A DNA stretch of 57,500 bases from Cokeromyces recurvatus (Eukaryota > Mucoromycota > Mucoromycetes > Mucorales > Mucoraceae). The notes beneath the pieces were generated by a model, which saw only the letters and a program-made list of their open reading frames with translations, did not search any database and was not told the DNA's origin. The translations under genes were made by a program, and so were the position numbers. The stretch is from the NCBI RefSeq assembly GCF_025118155.1, contig NW_026251409.1:1-57500 (forward strand), written 5' to 3'. Positions 12,305-21,831 of the stretch are shown here, piece by piece. Each line of letters starts with the position of its first letter. The first letter of the stretch is position 1.

Positions 12305-12659
12305 TTTAATAGAAAGAAAAAGAAAAAGAATAAACCGCAAAAAAAAAAAAAAAATAAAGTATTATTTATGCTGAAACACTTGAAAAAAGAAATCTAATTT
12401 AGGTAATTCGCCTGCATGTTCATAATATGTGACAGGTAAATTCATGGATCTTAGCAGTAGTATTTCATCATCTTTGACAAATTCATACTATTGCTCAAGT
12501 AAATTATATAACATGCATCTATTCCCTTTCTATAATAGAGCTGACTATAAGCAGTTTTTTTTTTTTTTTTTTTTTTTTTTGTTTGTTTGTTTGAGTGTTA
12601 AAATACAAAGAATAAGGTATAGCCATTGTCTATTACTATTTGTCATAATTTATAGTTTT
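12305..12659. other. Short intergenic region
   Basis: It lies between the anoctamin start and the Tim17-family stop, both on the minus strand. It holds A- and T-runs (T about 20 at 12557-12580) and no supported gene. Confidence 0.6.
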
Positions 12660-13412
12660 TTATTCTCTAATTCTTTCTTTTAATGATGATGACAACCATG
12701 AATTGTAGGAAGGTGTATCTCCTGATGCATAACGATATAGGTCGGAAAGGCCACCTTCTACTAATCCAAATAATGTTCCAAAAGCAATTGAATATTTAAA
12801 AGAGCCTCGTGTTAATTTCGCTACATAACAAAGAGTCAGTTTAAACAAATTTAGAAAAAAAGTAAAATCATGCATGCACAATCACTTACTGAATAATGAA
12901 AATAGAGTTCCCGTTGTCACACCGGCAGTAATAGAATTCAAAATATCTGCCTCACCTCGTATATTATCCATAGCTGCCTCTAAGGATCCGTATAATAAGC
13001 ATAATCCACCTGTTTTACCTGTATACTGAATTCCTCGTTTAATACCACCTAGCATCATTCGATAGTTTTTTGTTTTATGATAAAAATACCATCCTTGTAC
13101 AGTTGTTGGTAATTTATGTGCGTTTTCTGCCAAGTATTGTAATCCTGATTGCCGTCCACCTAAGAAAGCGCCAATGCTAAATCCCCAAAATGATCCAATA
13201 GATGTCATTAAAAGCAATCGCGGCTTAGTTGATAATCCTGCTCGATAAGTATAGGTAGGGGTAAGAGCTTGTTCTTTTCCGGTGAGTATAGGTGAGGAAA
13301 CCGTAGGTTGAAGTTCCTTTTCAATTGGCGTTGATAATGGCGTATTTGTTTCAATGGGTGGTAATGTTACTTGTGGTGTAGGTGGAGCCACAATGACATT
13401 ATCCTTTTTCAT
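12660..13412 (-). CDS. Tim17/Tim22/Tim23-family membrane protein
   Basis: Exons 13412-12890 and 12820-12660 join in phase 1 to give 227 aa. A Pro/Thr-rich N-terminal region of about 60 residues precedes glycine-rich hydrophobic segments typical of the Tim17/22/23 superfamily: MTSIGSFWGFSIGAFLGGRQ, GGIKRGIQYTGKTGGLCLLY and ILNSITAGVTTGTLFSLF, ending with FGTLFGLVEGGLSDLYRY. The family includes TIM22/TIM23 channel subunits and the complex I factors NDUFA11 and TIMMDC1, all in the inner mitochondrial membrane. The long Pro-rich leader does not fit Tim17 or Tim22 themselves, so an accessory or TIMMDC1-like role is an inference. The C terminus is basic and charged. Confidence 0.8.
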
Positions 13413-14031
13413 GATGTTAATAAATAAAGTAATATAATAATTGTTATTATTATATTATACAATAATAAGGGGTGTATTGTGACTTTATAGTTTTGTTTAT
13501 TTATTTTGATGTTTTTTAAAAAAAAAATAAAATAAAATAAAATAATAAAATAAAAAAAGCGGGGAAAACTACTAAACAGTTAATCTGTATGGTCAATAAC
13601 TGCTGCATTTGAAACTATATTACATAAAACGGCAATAACCTTGAAATACAATAGAATGGTATTACGTAATAAATGAATATAAGAATGAGAGATAGTAGTT
13701 ATAGAAGGACAGTGATACTGAATAAGCATAAAAAATGAATTTAATTAAATAAGCCAATATCTGGCTTATTGATATGAAACTTTAAGTTAGTAGAAAAGAT
13801 AATGAAAAAAAAAAAAAGTATATCGTTTAGTAGTTAATTTTAGTGTTAAAAAAAAACTGAAAGTATTAATCCGTATAATAAAAAAGATTGACCGAAAGGT
13901 AAAAATAAATGTCACAAACTCATTTCTTTTTGTCATTTTGGCCAAGAATATTTGTCCATGCTAAGTTGCAGTGATTTTTGTTTAAAATTTAAGATTTTCA
14001 AAAATGGAAATCAAACTTTCTTCCTGTCAAT
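13413..14031. other. Intergenic region left of the putative element
   Basis: Upstream region of the Tim17-family gene. It contains a T6A10 tract (13512-13527) followed by repeated AAAAT pentamers, and no gene. From about 13.92 kb the composition shifts toward recurring TCAAA(N)TTTT strings that lead into the inverted-repeat element. Confidence 0.5.
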
Positions 14032-14099
14032 CAAAATTTTCTTAGTGCATTCAAAGTTTTTTTGGTCATCATTCAACTTTTTGACAAGTGATTACATTT

Positions 14100-14185
14100 T
14101 CAATCTTACAGATTAGCCTGATGTTAATCTAACAAATTAGGTGAAGGTTAATTCGACGACATAACAGATTAGGTTGAGGTTATTC
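14100..14185 (-). repeat. Diverged inverted units of the 24/28-nt repeat
   Basis: Three ATTAG-starting units at 14112, 14136 and 14168 match the reverse complement of the array at 16.86-17.72 kb. They retain the GTTAATCT and ATAACA portions of the 24- and 28-nt units. They are clearly older or less homogenised than the right-hand array. Confidence 0.7.
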
Positions 14186-14237
14186 AGTAAGAGATATGAA
14201 AACAAAATGTGAACATAAAATGTCTCTTTTGTGAAGT

Positions 14238-14802
14238 CATGAAAGAGAGTTACAAGAACAGTGTCAATCGCTTGACGATCAGCGTCGTTTACCAGTTTGA
14301 ATAGCTTCGACAGATTGACAAGCAGCATCAACAGCTTGATGAAGAGATTTGAGCTCTCGAAGAACGTCAGATTATTGTACCAGATGAGTACGTTGAAACT
14401 CTTCCAAGCGATCAGGCCGAAGTTTATCGTAACATCCTTGACAACGTTACTGTAGATGACTATTCAGCGAGTGTCAATACTCTTAAAAGAAGAAATACAG
14501 TATCAGTAATAGGAACCCTTAATCAGTCTAACCTGAGACACTAAAATAATTTGCATTTATGCTAATTAACTTTTTTTTTTCCCTTTTTGTTAGATTTAGA
14601 ACTGTTAGATATAATAACCAAATGATTGTCCACTTATATTAAAATAAATGCCGTTATTAAAGTGCTTTAAACTTGCTGTTACCTGATCCAGAAAAATATC
14701 AAATTATGTAACAGAATACTAGGAAAAAATCCTCTCTTTGAAATATGATACGATTATACCATTATCCAAATTTTTCCCTCAACGTGTTATTGTTCTCTCA
14801 TT

Positions 14803-14844
<42 letters not shown>

Positions 14845-14988
14845 AAAAAGAAGTAATAATATTACCGTTTCCCAATAGAAAGCAGTAATACTGTGTTCAC
14901 ACAAGCTGTATCAAATGCCCGTCTTGCTTATAGTAGCTTACCAGCAGACGTTTATAGAAGCAATACATTCTTACTCAAAAAATAAGTT
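14238..14988 (+). pseudogene. Decayed coiled-coil ORF, possibly two exons
   Basis: No intact frame exists, but coding character is visible in pieces. From 14238 a frame reads HERELQEQCQSLDDQRR. A frameshift near 14.29 kb moves to the frame LRQIDKQHQQLDEEI, an in-frame TGA, then ALEERQIIVPDEYVETLP and on to RRNTVSVIGTLN, ending at a TAA at 14542-14544. A second piece at 14864-14988 reads RFPIESSNTVFTQAVSNARL and SSLPADVYRSNTFLLKK before a stop. The first part is a heptad-rich coiled coil. I do not recognise the family. Two in-frame stops (TAG near 14.30 kb, TGA near 14.35 kb) and one shift argue for a pseudogene. Linking the second piece is an inference; a poly-A run (about 14804-14841) lies between them. 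Confidence 0.5.
14804..14842. repeat. Poly-A tract
   Basis: Nearly 40 consecutive A between the two pieces of the decayed plus-strand ORF. Confidence 0.9.
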
Positions 14989-15156
14989 AAGTATAAAACT
15001 TTCAGTATAAATGATATAACATACTGACAAACCTCATGGCGCATGATGAATAATGCTTTCAATTATAGGCCGATTTTACTCGTATATAAATAAGGCTTTT
15101 ATTGTCGATAATGTAAACAATTATATGAATAATTTAAGAAAAATATGAAAAATGCT

Positions 15157-16584
15157 CTAAAGCGACAAATTAGAACGCACCGTATCTCTTAGTTCAACAT
15201 AGATTTCTCCATTTTGTTCTTGCTTTAGTATATTCATAACTTTTGTTTGTTCACTTATTAACATCGTCAATGTTGCAAGCAGTTCCATTACACGGAGCCA
15301 TTTGTATTTTTCGTCGAACGAGACCGGAATTTCAGCTTTACGGTGCTCAATGTGACAATAGCCCACTTTTGTAATATCAATGCTGGTTGATGATAATGTT
15401 ATTGTCTGTTTGATCGATTGAACACTAAATACTTGTAACTTTTTAAACGTCGAAAAGCTTGCATCAAGATGTTTTCGACCAATCCCGTTGATGAAAGCTA
15501 TGGTTGAATTTAAATTTTTAAGCGTATCTTCCATTGTATGCTCCATATCTTCTTTCTCTAATCCGCTAGATGCCTCCATTGATAGAATTTCATTATGACA
15601 TTTATCAAAGCCTAAACCATCCAGAAATCTTCTGGACGTTTTTATCCATAAATCAACATTGATACTATCATCAACGCAGTTTTGCGATAAGGTTTCACAC
15701 CATTCAAATCCAATGAGACCTGTTTGATCACCTAACGTTTGAAATATTGAAGCAATTTGGTCAACCCAGAACGTTCTTTCACTAGGTGTTCTCAGTTGTA
15801 TTGATCTGTTACATTTATCGCTATAACTTGTTAAAATATACTGAGCTGCTTTGAAGAAATTATGTTCAAGTTCGTCTTTTATGGTATGTTTGTAAGACCA
15901 AATATACTGTGGCCATTCTTGGTATAGGTTGATTTTTAGAGTATTCAAAACGAATGCATAAACGTTAGGAAAGTTTGTATTAAGGGACTTGAAGCAAGAC
16001 TGGTCTTCAAGCTGTTGTGTATATATAGCCTTCATATCTGGTGTCATCTGGAGGTTATAGTTTGAAATGATTTTTACCATTGTTAGCGTTTTGATCGTAT
16101 CTGCTGAAAGTTTTGGTAAATCAAGATCGAAAATCGAATCTTGTGCGCTCGAAAAGCAATAAATAGATTTCTTTGTAGGTATCTGCACCTTTTGTTTTTT
16201 CTGTTGCTTGTCAGTCCTCAACGTTTCATCTTGTGTCGCACTTTCTGTATCAGATTTTTTCCTTTTGCTTGTGTCTTGGTGTTTTTTGCAGACATGCTGT
16301 TCCAATTCCGTTAAATCTCCAAAATGGTCCAAGCACGATGGACAAGCATATTGACTAATGATATTTGATGAATTCTGAGCATCACGTTTATTCAATTTAA
16401 CATAAATAGTGGTACTGGTATTTATGTGTCGTTTACCAGATGCTCTTGGAGGTAAATAGATTTCATGCTGTTTCAAAAGATGGAGACGTAGCATTTGTGC
16501 AGAGGTAAATGGATTCGATTTGCATTTGTAACAGCAAAGCTTCAGAGAAATAATTTTAGTTTCCATACCAATGGAGAATGTCAC
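15157..16584 (-). CDS. C2H2 zinc-finger protein of unknown family
   Basis: An uninterrupted 475-aa single-exon ORF in an otherwise intron-rich neighbourhood. Two zinc fingers are visible: CCYKC followed by a HLLKQH histidine pair at residues about 17-40, and YACPSC followed by QHVCKKH at about 79-101. A Lys/Arg-rich stretch (KRKKSD, then KQQKKQK) follows and looks like a nuclear localisation signal. The remaining 330 residues are mostly predicted-helical, with Trp-containing blocks such as EWPQYIWSY and ERTFWVDQIASIF. I recognise no transposase, integrase or other enzyme motif in it. ATG 16584 gives an N terminus 16 residues before the first finger; Met-7 is also possible. Its upstream region contains a T10A22 tract and then the 24/28-nt array. 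A lineage-specific or element-borne gene is an inference from context. Confidence 0.75.
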   Translation of the reverse strand: MTFSIGMETKIISLKLCCYKCKSNPFTSAQMLRLHLLKQHEIYLPPRASGKRHINTSTTIYVKLNKRDAQNSSNIISQYACPSCLDHFGDLTELEQHVCKKHQDTSKRKKSDTESATQDETLRTDKQQKKQKVQIPTKKSIYCFSSAQDSIFDLDLPKLSADTIKTLTMVKIISNYNLQMTPDMKAIYTQQLEDQSCFKSLNTNFPNVYAFVLNTLKINLYQEWPQYIWSYKHTIKDELEHNFFKAAQYILTSYSDKCNRSIQLRTPSERTFWVDQIASIFQTLGDQTGLIGFEWCETLSQNCVDDSINVDLWIKTSRRFLDGLGFDKCHNEILSMEASSGLEKEDMEHTMEDTLKNLNSTIAFINGIGRKHLDASFSTFKKLQVFSVQSIKQTITLSSTSIDITKVGYCHIEHRKAEIPVSFDEKYKWLRVMELLATLTMLISEQTKVMNILKQEQNGEIYVELRDTVRSNLSL

Positions 16585-16695
16585 AACACACTTTCCAGAT
16601 TATTGTTCAAATATTATGGTGGGAATGCAAGAGGCAGCTTCAATTTTTTTTTTTATAGCCATCATAATTTTCGATAGTGCGCGTATCTCCGCCCC

Positions 16696-16727
16696 TTTTT
16701 TTTTTAAAAAAAAAAAAAAAAAAAAAA
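16696..16727. repeat. T10-A22 tract upstream of the C2H2 ORF
   Basis: Ten T are followed by twenty-two A, between the C2H2 start codon and the tandem array. It belongs to the recurring T(n)A(n) class of the window. Confidence 0.9.
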
Positions 16728-16856
16728 GTTCTCGCACACAATAAGGTACACCAATTTTTTATTGTCTATAACTTGAAAATCTGATGATGATCATCTTGAA
16801 AATAATAAGTGATGATTGAGCGACAATAGATTATAAGCTTCAAACTAATATATCGA

Positions 16857-17719
16857 ATTAACCTCAGGCTAATATGCTAGATTAACCTCAGGCTAATTTG
16901 TTATGTAGATCAACCTCAGGCTAATTTGTTATGTAGATCAATCTCAGGTTAATATGCTAGATTAACCTCAGGCTAATATGCTAGATCAACCTTAGGCTAA
17001 TTTGTTATGTAGATCAATCTCAGGTTAATATGCTAGATTAACCTCAGGTTAATATGCTAGATTAACCTCAGGCTAATTTGTTATGTAGATCAACCTTAGG
17101 CTAATTTGTTATGTAGATCAATCTCAGGTTAATATGCTAGATTAACCTCAGGTTAATATGCTAGATTAACCTCAGGCTAATTTGTTATGTAGATCAATCT
17201 CAGGTTAATATGCTAGATTAACCTCAGGTTAATATGCTAGATTAACCTCAGGCTAATTTGTTATGTAGATCAACCTTAGGCTAATTTGTTATGTAGATCA
17301 ATCTCAGGTTAATATGCTAGATTAACCTCAGGCTAATATGCTAGATTAACCTTAGGCTAATTTGTTATGTAGATCAACCTTAGGCTAATTTGTTATGTAG
17401 ATCAACCTTAGGCTAATTTGTTATGTAGATCAATCTCAGGTTAATATGCTAGATTAACCTCAGGTTAATATGCTAGATTAACCTCAGGCTAATATGCTAG
17501 ATTAACCTCAGGTTAATATGCTAGATTAACCTTAGGCTAATTTGTTATGTAGATCAACCTTAGGTTAATTTGTTATGTAGATCAATCTCAGGTTAATTTG
17601 TTATGTAGATCAATCTCAGGTTAATATGCTAGATTAACCTCAGGCTAATATGCTAGATTAACCTCAGGCTAATTTGTTATGTAGATCAACCTTAGGCTAA
17701 TATGCTAGATTAACCTCAG
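16857..17719 (+). repeat. Tandem array of alternating 24- and 28-nt units
   Basis: Thirty-four copies of a core near TTAACCTNAGGYTAA can be counted. Successive cores are 24 nt apart when the spacer ends in ATGCTAGA, and 28 nt apart when it ends in TTGTTATGTAGA. The core is almost a perfect palindrome (TTAACCT-N-AGGTTAA). Variation is limited to a few positions (T/C before AAC, C/T in the centre, C/T after AGG), and the two unit types recur in larger blocks (for example 104-bp spacing between similar cores near 16986, 17090 and 17194). This looks like recent homogenisation. It lies about 270 bp upstream of the C2H2 start. Confidence 0.97.
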
Positions 17720-17783
17720 TATTTTGATTATCAAAAAGATAAAGAAAGAAAAACGAACAGAAGACAAGTCTGTGAAAATTTTG

Positions 17784-18393
17784 TATAGTATATTAAAGAT
17801 AATACAAAAATTGTACAGCTAAAAATTATCTTGAAAATATCGAGGGCTATTTATATTTTTATACAAGGTAAGTGTTATCAATGGAAATATGATTCAGATA
17901 AGCAAGTTTTACTATAATAAAGTGTTTTACATAAAACATTGTCTCTGAATAATTCTGCGATCAATAAGATATTTCTTTATTCTTTTTTTTTCTCCCTAAG
18001 TTGCCGCTGTTCCTAGAAATATAACAAATCATTGTCATTGGAGTGCGACACATTAATATTAATTCTCAGTGAATATGCCTAGCTGCAACAATACTAATTA
18101 TTTATGAGCTACTATCATTATCATTATATAAGATTTTACTCCATAACAATATTCAACATTATCGATGTATATATGATATGTATGTATGACTCAGAGCTAA
18201 TTATGTAATTGAATACACCAGTCATAATCCTGTTTGAATTATGTATATAACTATTATTATTGCTCAAACATTCTAACAATGACTATTATTGAGACTAAGT
18301 GTAGAATGAATATTATGCTGTGAAGTCCAATATACTAGTTGCATATGAATAACCTCTTTATTATGTAATAAATAATGGTTTATTTTTATTAAC
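17784..18393. other. AT-rich region between element and transposase relic
   Basis: No supported gene. AT-rich, without the repeat core. It may contain the missing 3' remainder of the transposase relic in unrecognisable form. Confidence 0.5.
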
Positions 18394-18906
18394 TTAGTTA
18401 TAAAGACAACTACAATCATAACACTCAGTAACAACGTTCTTTATTGCCTCTGTTAGTTCACCTTTTGGCTCGATGATTCTCGGACGACCGACAGTTTTGA
18501 ATAATGAGTCAGGATCAGCTTTCTAACTTTTGTACCATCTTTGGACTGTTCTTGGCTCCAATTTAAGCTGTATGGCAACAGCTCTCGCGCTCTGTTTCAG
18601 GTGGACATCTACCAAGTGAACAGCATGTGCCTTAACTTCGTTGCTTGTTCGGTTTCCCTTCAGAAATGAGTCTCCCTTCTTACGATTTGTTTTTTCTTCT
18701 TTATTGTTACTTGCTTCTGGCTGAACGTCTTGATCTTTTTCTTCCGTAGCAAGCATATTTCTTACTGCTGTCATGTAAGCAATATAAGATGATAATTCAT
18801 CTAGTTTATACGGATCCTCCTCATCTACAACTTTTCCGTTTTCATCTTCCAAAATAAATTTATAGCTTATTGTTGAAGTAAATTCGAGAAAAAAAGAAGA
18901 TGACAT
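18394..18906 (-). pseudogene. Transposase N-terminal relic (helix-turn-helix)
   Basis: From ATG 18906 the frame runs 127 aa to a TAG at 18523-18525, then stays open in the same frame for another 42 codons to TAA 18394. The segment SNEVKAHAVHLVDVHLKQSA followed by LKLEPRTVQRWYKS is a homeodomain-like helix-turn-helix, as at the N terminus of Tc1/mariner-type transposases. After the stop, KADPDSLFKTVGRPRIIEP contains the GRP linker usual in such proteins. The catalytic DDE/D part is absent. In-frame TAG plus truncation mark it as a dead copy. It starts 87 bp downstream of the 3' end of tRNA-Arg. Exact superfamily is inferred. Confidence 0.65.
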
Positions 18907-18993
18907 TCAACTTATGCAACATCTTAGGTTTTTTTAGTGCGACAATGTTTTGGTAAAGATGTATGTAAAGAAAAACAAAAAAAGAAATCGTGT

Positions 18994-19066
18994 CGAGGCT
19001 ACCAGGGGTCGAACCTGGAATCTCCTGATTCGTAGTCAGACGCCTTATCCATTGGGCCATAGCCCC
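18994..19066 (-). tRNA. tRNA-Arg (ACG)
   Basis: On the minus strand 73 nt fold as a cloverleaf. The acceptor GGGGCTA pairs with TAGCCTC plus discriminator G. The anticodon stem TCTGA/TCAGG (one G-T pair at its edge) encloses loop CTACGAA, anticodon ACG. The T-arm contains GGTTCGACC. There is no intron and no encoded CCA. A wobble-inosine ACG tRNA-Arg is expected in fungi. Confidence 0.95.
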
Positions 19067-20394
19067 TTGACACGTTTTGGAAGACGCTAGATGTTATAAG
19101 AGTATAAATTTTGTTTCAAAGTCACGTGACTTTGATGACATCATCATTTCTTTTTTATTTTCTCATTTATTTTTTTAATTGAAATCAATTCTAATATAAA
19201 TGAAGAGTAGGTGTATAAGGGCTCAGAATAAATAAATTCACTAGTTGTGAGAATAAAGAAGTTGAACAACTACAAGCTCTTTGTTCAAAATTGAATATAG
19301 TTCAGTAAGCCAACTTGTGATGATAAAAGTAATAATGGAGTTAATATAAGAGAATACAAATATTAGACTATAGTATTTGCCAAGGAATACCAGAATATAT
19401 ATATATATTATATTGATTTATTATAAGGAAAAAGGTTTAAAGAAACTAGAGGTTGTTTTTTGAATTTACATTTATAGAAAAAAATAATGTATTACATGCT
19501 AGTCGATGAAGGAGTGAGGAGAATGATTAGAGTAAAATACTGAATGGATGTCGGATATTTATTTGAGTTGCCAGCATAATAATATCTGATATACTATATG
19601 ATATGAATAGCTAGATGACGGATATTTTTATATCGTATTGTTTTCAATTTTAGGCTTTATTAATGAGTTCAAGTTATATTGTATGCCATCGCAGATACGT
19701 TGAAAGCTGGTATAATAAGATAATGTGTAATTCGAAATTAAAATTATTATAGTATTGATAAAACAAGTCATGTATCGGTATTTAGAACGAAAGAAGAAAA
19801 GGAAAAATATATGTATGAAATTTACCGCATAAATCAAAGGATGATGCTTATTCCAATAAGTTTATGGGCGACTACATACTAATCTTAACATATACAAATG
19901 TTATTATTTATAGTCTCACACATAAATGAACTAAAAGATGTGATATATATTCTAAAAAGGAAAAATGAGGAGTACGATAATAAATTATATAGCTTACTTT
20001 TACAGAGGTATTAAGATATAAGTAGATAATTAAGAATACAACGAATGTTAAGATACAAACCAACTTATTAAGATAAAATTCTACATTTTTCTAAACAGCA
20101 TATATTAAAAATAAAAACAAATTAAACGAATTACATAAAAAAAAAGAACTATTTCTATTCACTTATTAAATCATCTTTTCCTATGTTTGTAATTTACATT
20201 AAATTCATAAATTATAGTGTTGAATACAGATTTTATTATTTGCTTTTTTTAAAAAAAAGGAACAGAAAATATTTTTTCCAAAAAAAGCAATGTTTTTCTT
20301 TTCAATACATCAAATAATCTTATTATTTCTCTTTTATAAAAATCACTTCTTTTTCTCTTATTTTCATTTTTTAAAAACAACATAATTGCAATAT
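19067..20394. other. 1.3-kb intergenic region
   Basis: AT-rich sequence between tRNA-Arg and the next plus-strand gene. I see no supported gene. A T7A8 tract lies at 20244-20258, and T-rich leader sequence precedes the start at 20395. Confidence 0.55.
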
Positions 20395-21384
20395 ATGCCG
20401 TTATTTCATGCACCAATACAAGAAAGAAGATATTTGGAGCCTAGTAGTTGGCATAGAAAGTTTTGTGCTTGTATGTCATTAAGGGGTGGCTGTGCTTTTG
20501 CATCTTTGATATGGCTAGTAAGAATAAATTAAAATAAAACATACGAGCCACTAATAGTAAAATCTATAAAGGGTGTAAATACTTACATTGCTACATTATC
20601 ATTTCTTGGATATACTCGTAATATTTATAAATACATATAATTCTTCAAAAGCTAAAAAATATAAATTTATTATATTAGCTATATTTTCGTTTTTACATAG
20701 ACCAGCACTTATTACACTTGGAATTATTTCAATAGTATTTAGTCTTATAGCAGCCTATATTATATATGGACTATTTAAAGTATATATGTATATGTATATG
20801 TTGTTGTTTTTTAAAAAAAAAATTGCTTCCTAAAGTTATTGTTCATAAATCAACTATTTATAGAATTCACCAGCTAAACTCCAGTCAGGCTTTATTCTAT
20901 TATTTCTAATTGTAATCATATATTTAATTGATATCCTGGTGAATATATTCATATTTTGTGTTCAGAAATCTTCATATATTGATTGGTGTCTATCAATGTC
21001 TCAACAGAAGATTGATGAGAAGATTGAAGGGAAGGCCATCAATGGTACAATATATCAAATCGACGATTTGCTTCCGTCTCTAAATGTTTATAATTGTCAA
21101 AAATTATGGGAAAATGAAATAAAATTTTCTATTGCTGTTTTCATGGTGATGACCATCTGTTATGTAATATAGACATCAATTAAAACAATTCAGGAGATAT
21201 TAACGATTTTTCTTTTTTTTAGGGATATTGGACACTTTGTGTATTCTACTACTATGGTAAACTACGTGATTTATTTTCCTATCAATCTTTTTTGTTTAAT
21301 GGTAATATCGCAAATAATCTGCATGGTCCTAATAATCCTCTACCCCAGCATATGTTCAAAAATATAAATTCTTCCAAAAAATAA
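20395..21384 (+). CDS. Four-TM membrane protein, Kei1/LAPTM-like layout
   Basis: Five exons (20395-20517, 20572-20617, 20706-20779, 20864-21163, 21223-21384) join in phase to give 234 aa. After a short polar N terminus comes a Cys-containing CACMSLRGGCAF motif leading into TM1. TM2 is PLITLGIISIVFSLIAAYII, TM3 is GFILLFLIVIIYLIDILV, a loop of about 60 residues follows, then TM4 and a polar tail. The Cys-x-Cys plus Leu-Arg entry to TM1 and the four-TM plan resemble LAPTM4-type lysosomal proteins and fungal Kei1 (IPC synthase subunit), but I see no diagnostic motif for either. The third exon's acceptor (CCAG before 20706) was chosen because it alone keeps the frame. It converges on TIM10 with 92 bp between stops. 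Confidence 0.72.
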
Positions 21385-21405
21385 TAAAATGTATATATCT
21401 ACTTT

Positions 21406-21436
<31 letters not shown>

Positions 21437-21476
21437 TTATGTGTATATCTTCACTGTCTATAATATCATGTTATTT

Positions 21477-21831
21477 CTAAAGAGAGGGTGTATCATTGGT
21501 TGGAAATCTGTTGTTTTGTTGTGTTATAGGCACCATATCTTTCATTCGTTCACCTATCATAGTTTGTATTGACATATATTTTGCAACGCAGCGATCTATA
21601 CATTTTTGTTCTCCTTTATTTAAATCAGGTTCATGATAGTTATTAGGGATGCATTTATCCTGACATGCTGCCATGATCCTATTTAATCTCACTTTTAAGA
21701 AAAAAAAAATCAATATAATAAAACAAATTATACCTATTAAACATCCCCATAAAAGCATCCACTTGCTGTTCAGCTTCTATTAAGTATTGAGGATCTACAT
21801 ATGTTTGTGTAAAACTACTACTCCAGCTCAT
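21477..21831 (-). CDS. TIM10: Small TIM chaperone Tim10
   Basis: Exons 21831-21734 and 21678-21477 join to give 99 aa. The twin CX3C signature is present as CQDKC and CIDRC, separated by the Tim10-type stretch IPNNYHEPDLNKGEQK, and followed by VAKYMSIQ. Tim10 pairs with Tim9 in the intermembrane space and escorts carrier proteins to TIM22. The upstream helix EAEQQVDAFMGMFNRIMAA matches the family. The intron acceptor used is the second AG (TTAAATAG); the first AG would put a stop in frame. The start codon is immediately preceded by a T9A10-type tract on the coding strand. Its import-pathway partner class (Tim17/22/23 family) is encoded 9 kb away. Confidence 0.93.

Larger units (their letters stand above)
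14032..17783. mobile_element. Putative undescribed element with inverted repeat arrays
   Basis: The block is bracketed by copies of one repeat family in opposite orientation. Right side: 34 tandem cores at 16857-17719. Left side: three recognisable reverse-complement units at 14112, 14136 and 14168 (spacing 24 and 32) plus a more decayed one before them. Outside both arrays an 11-mer CTTTTTGAYAA recurs inverted (14077-14087 and 17728-17738), and a 10-mer CAAAATTTTC lies 35 nt further out on both sides (14032-14041, 17774-17783); these AT-rich matches are weaker evidence. Inside are an intact C2H2 ORF (-) and a decayed coiled-coil ORF (+), arranged convergently. No known transposase domain is recognised. 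The limits given are provisional and no target-site duplication was identified. Confidence 0.5.

Noticed and set aside
16857..17719. CRISPR-like regular array
   Set aside because: The spacers are not unique; only two spacer types recur, and the context is a eukaryotic nuclear genome.
16857..17719. Telomere-like TTAACC repeats
   Set aside because: The unit is 24/28 nt with a palindromic core, internal to a gene-bearing region; it is not a short telomeric repeat.
18860..19060. 66-aa minus-strand ORF over the tRNA
   Set aside because: It is the translation of tRNA-Arg and flanks; the RNA gene explains the sequence.
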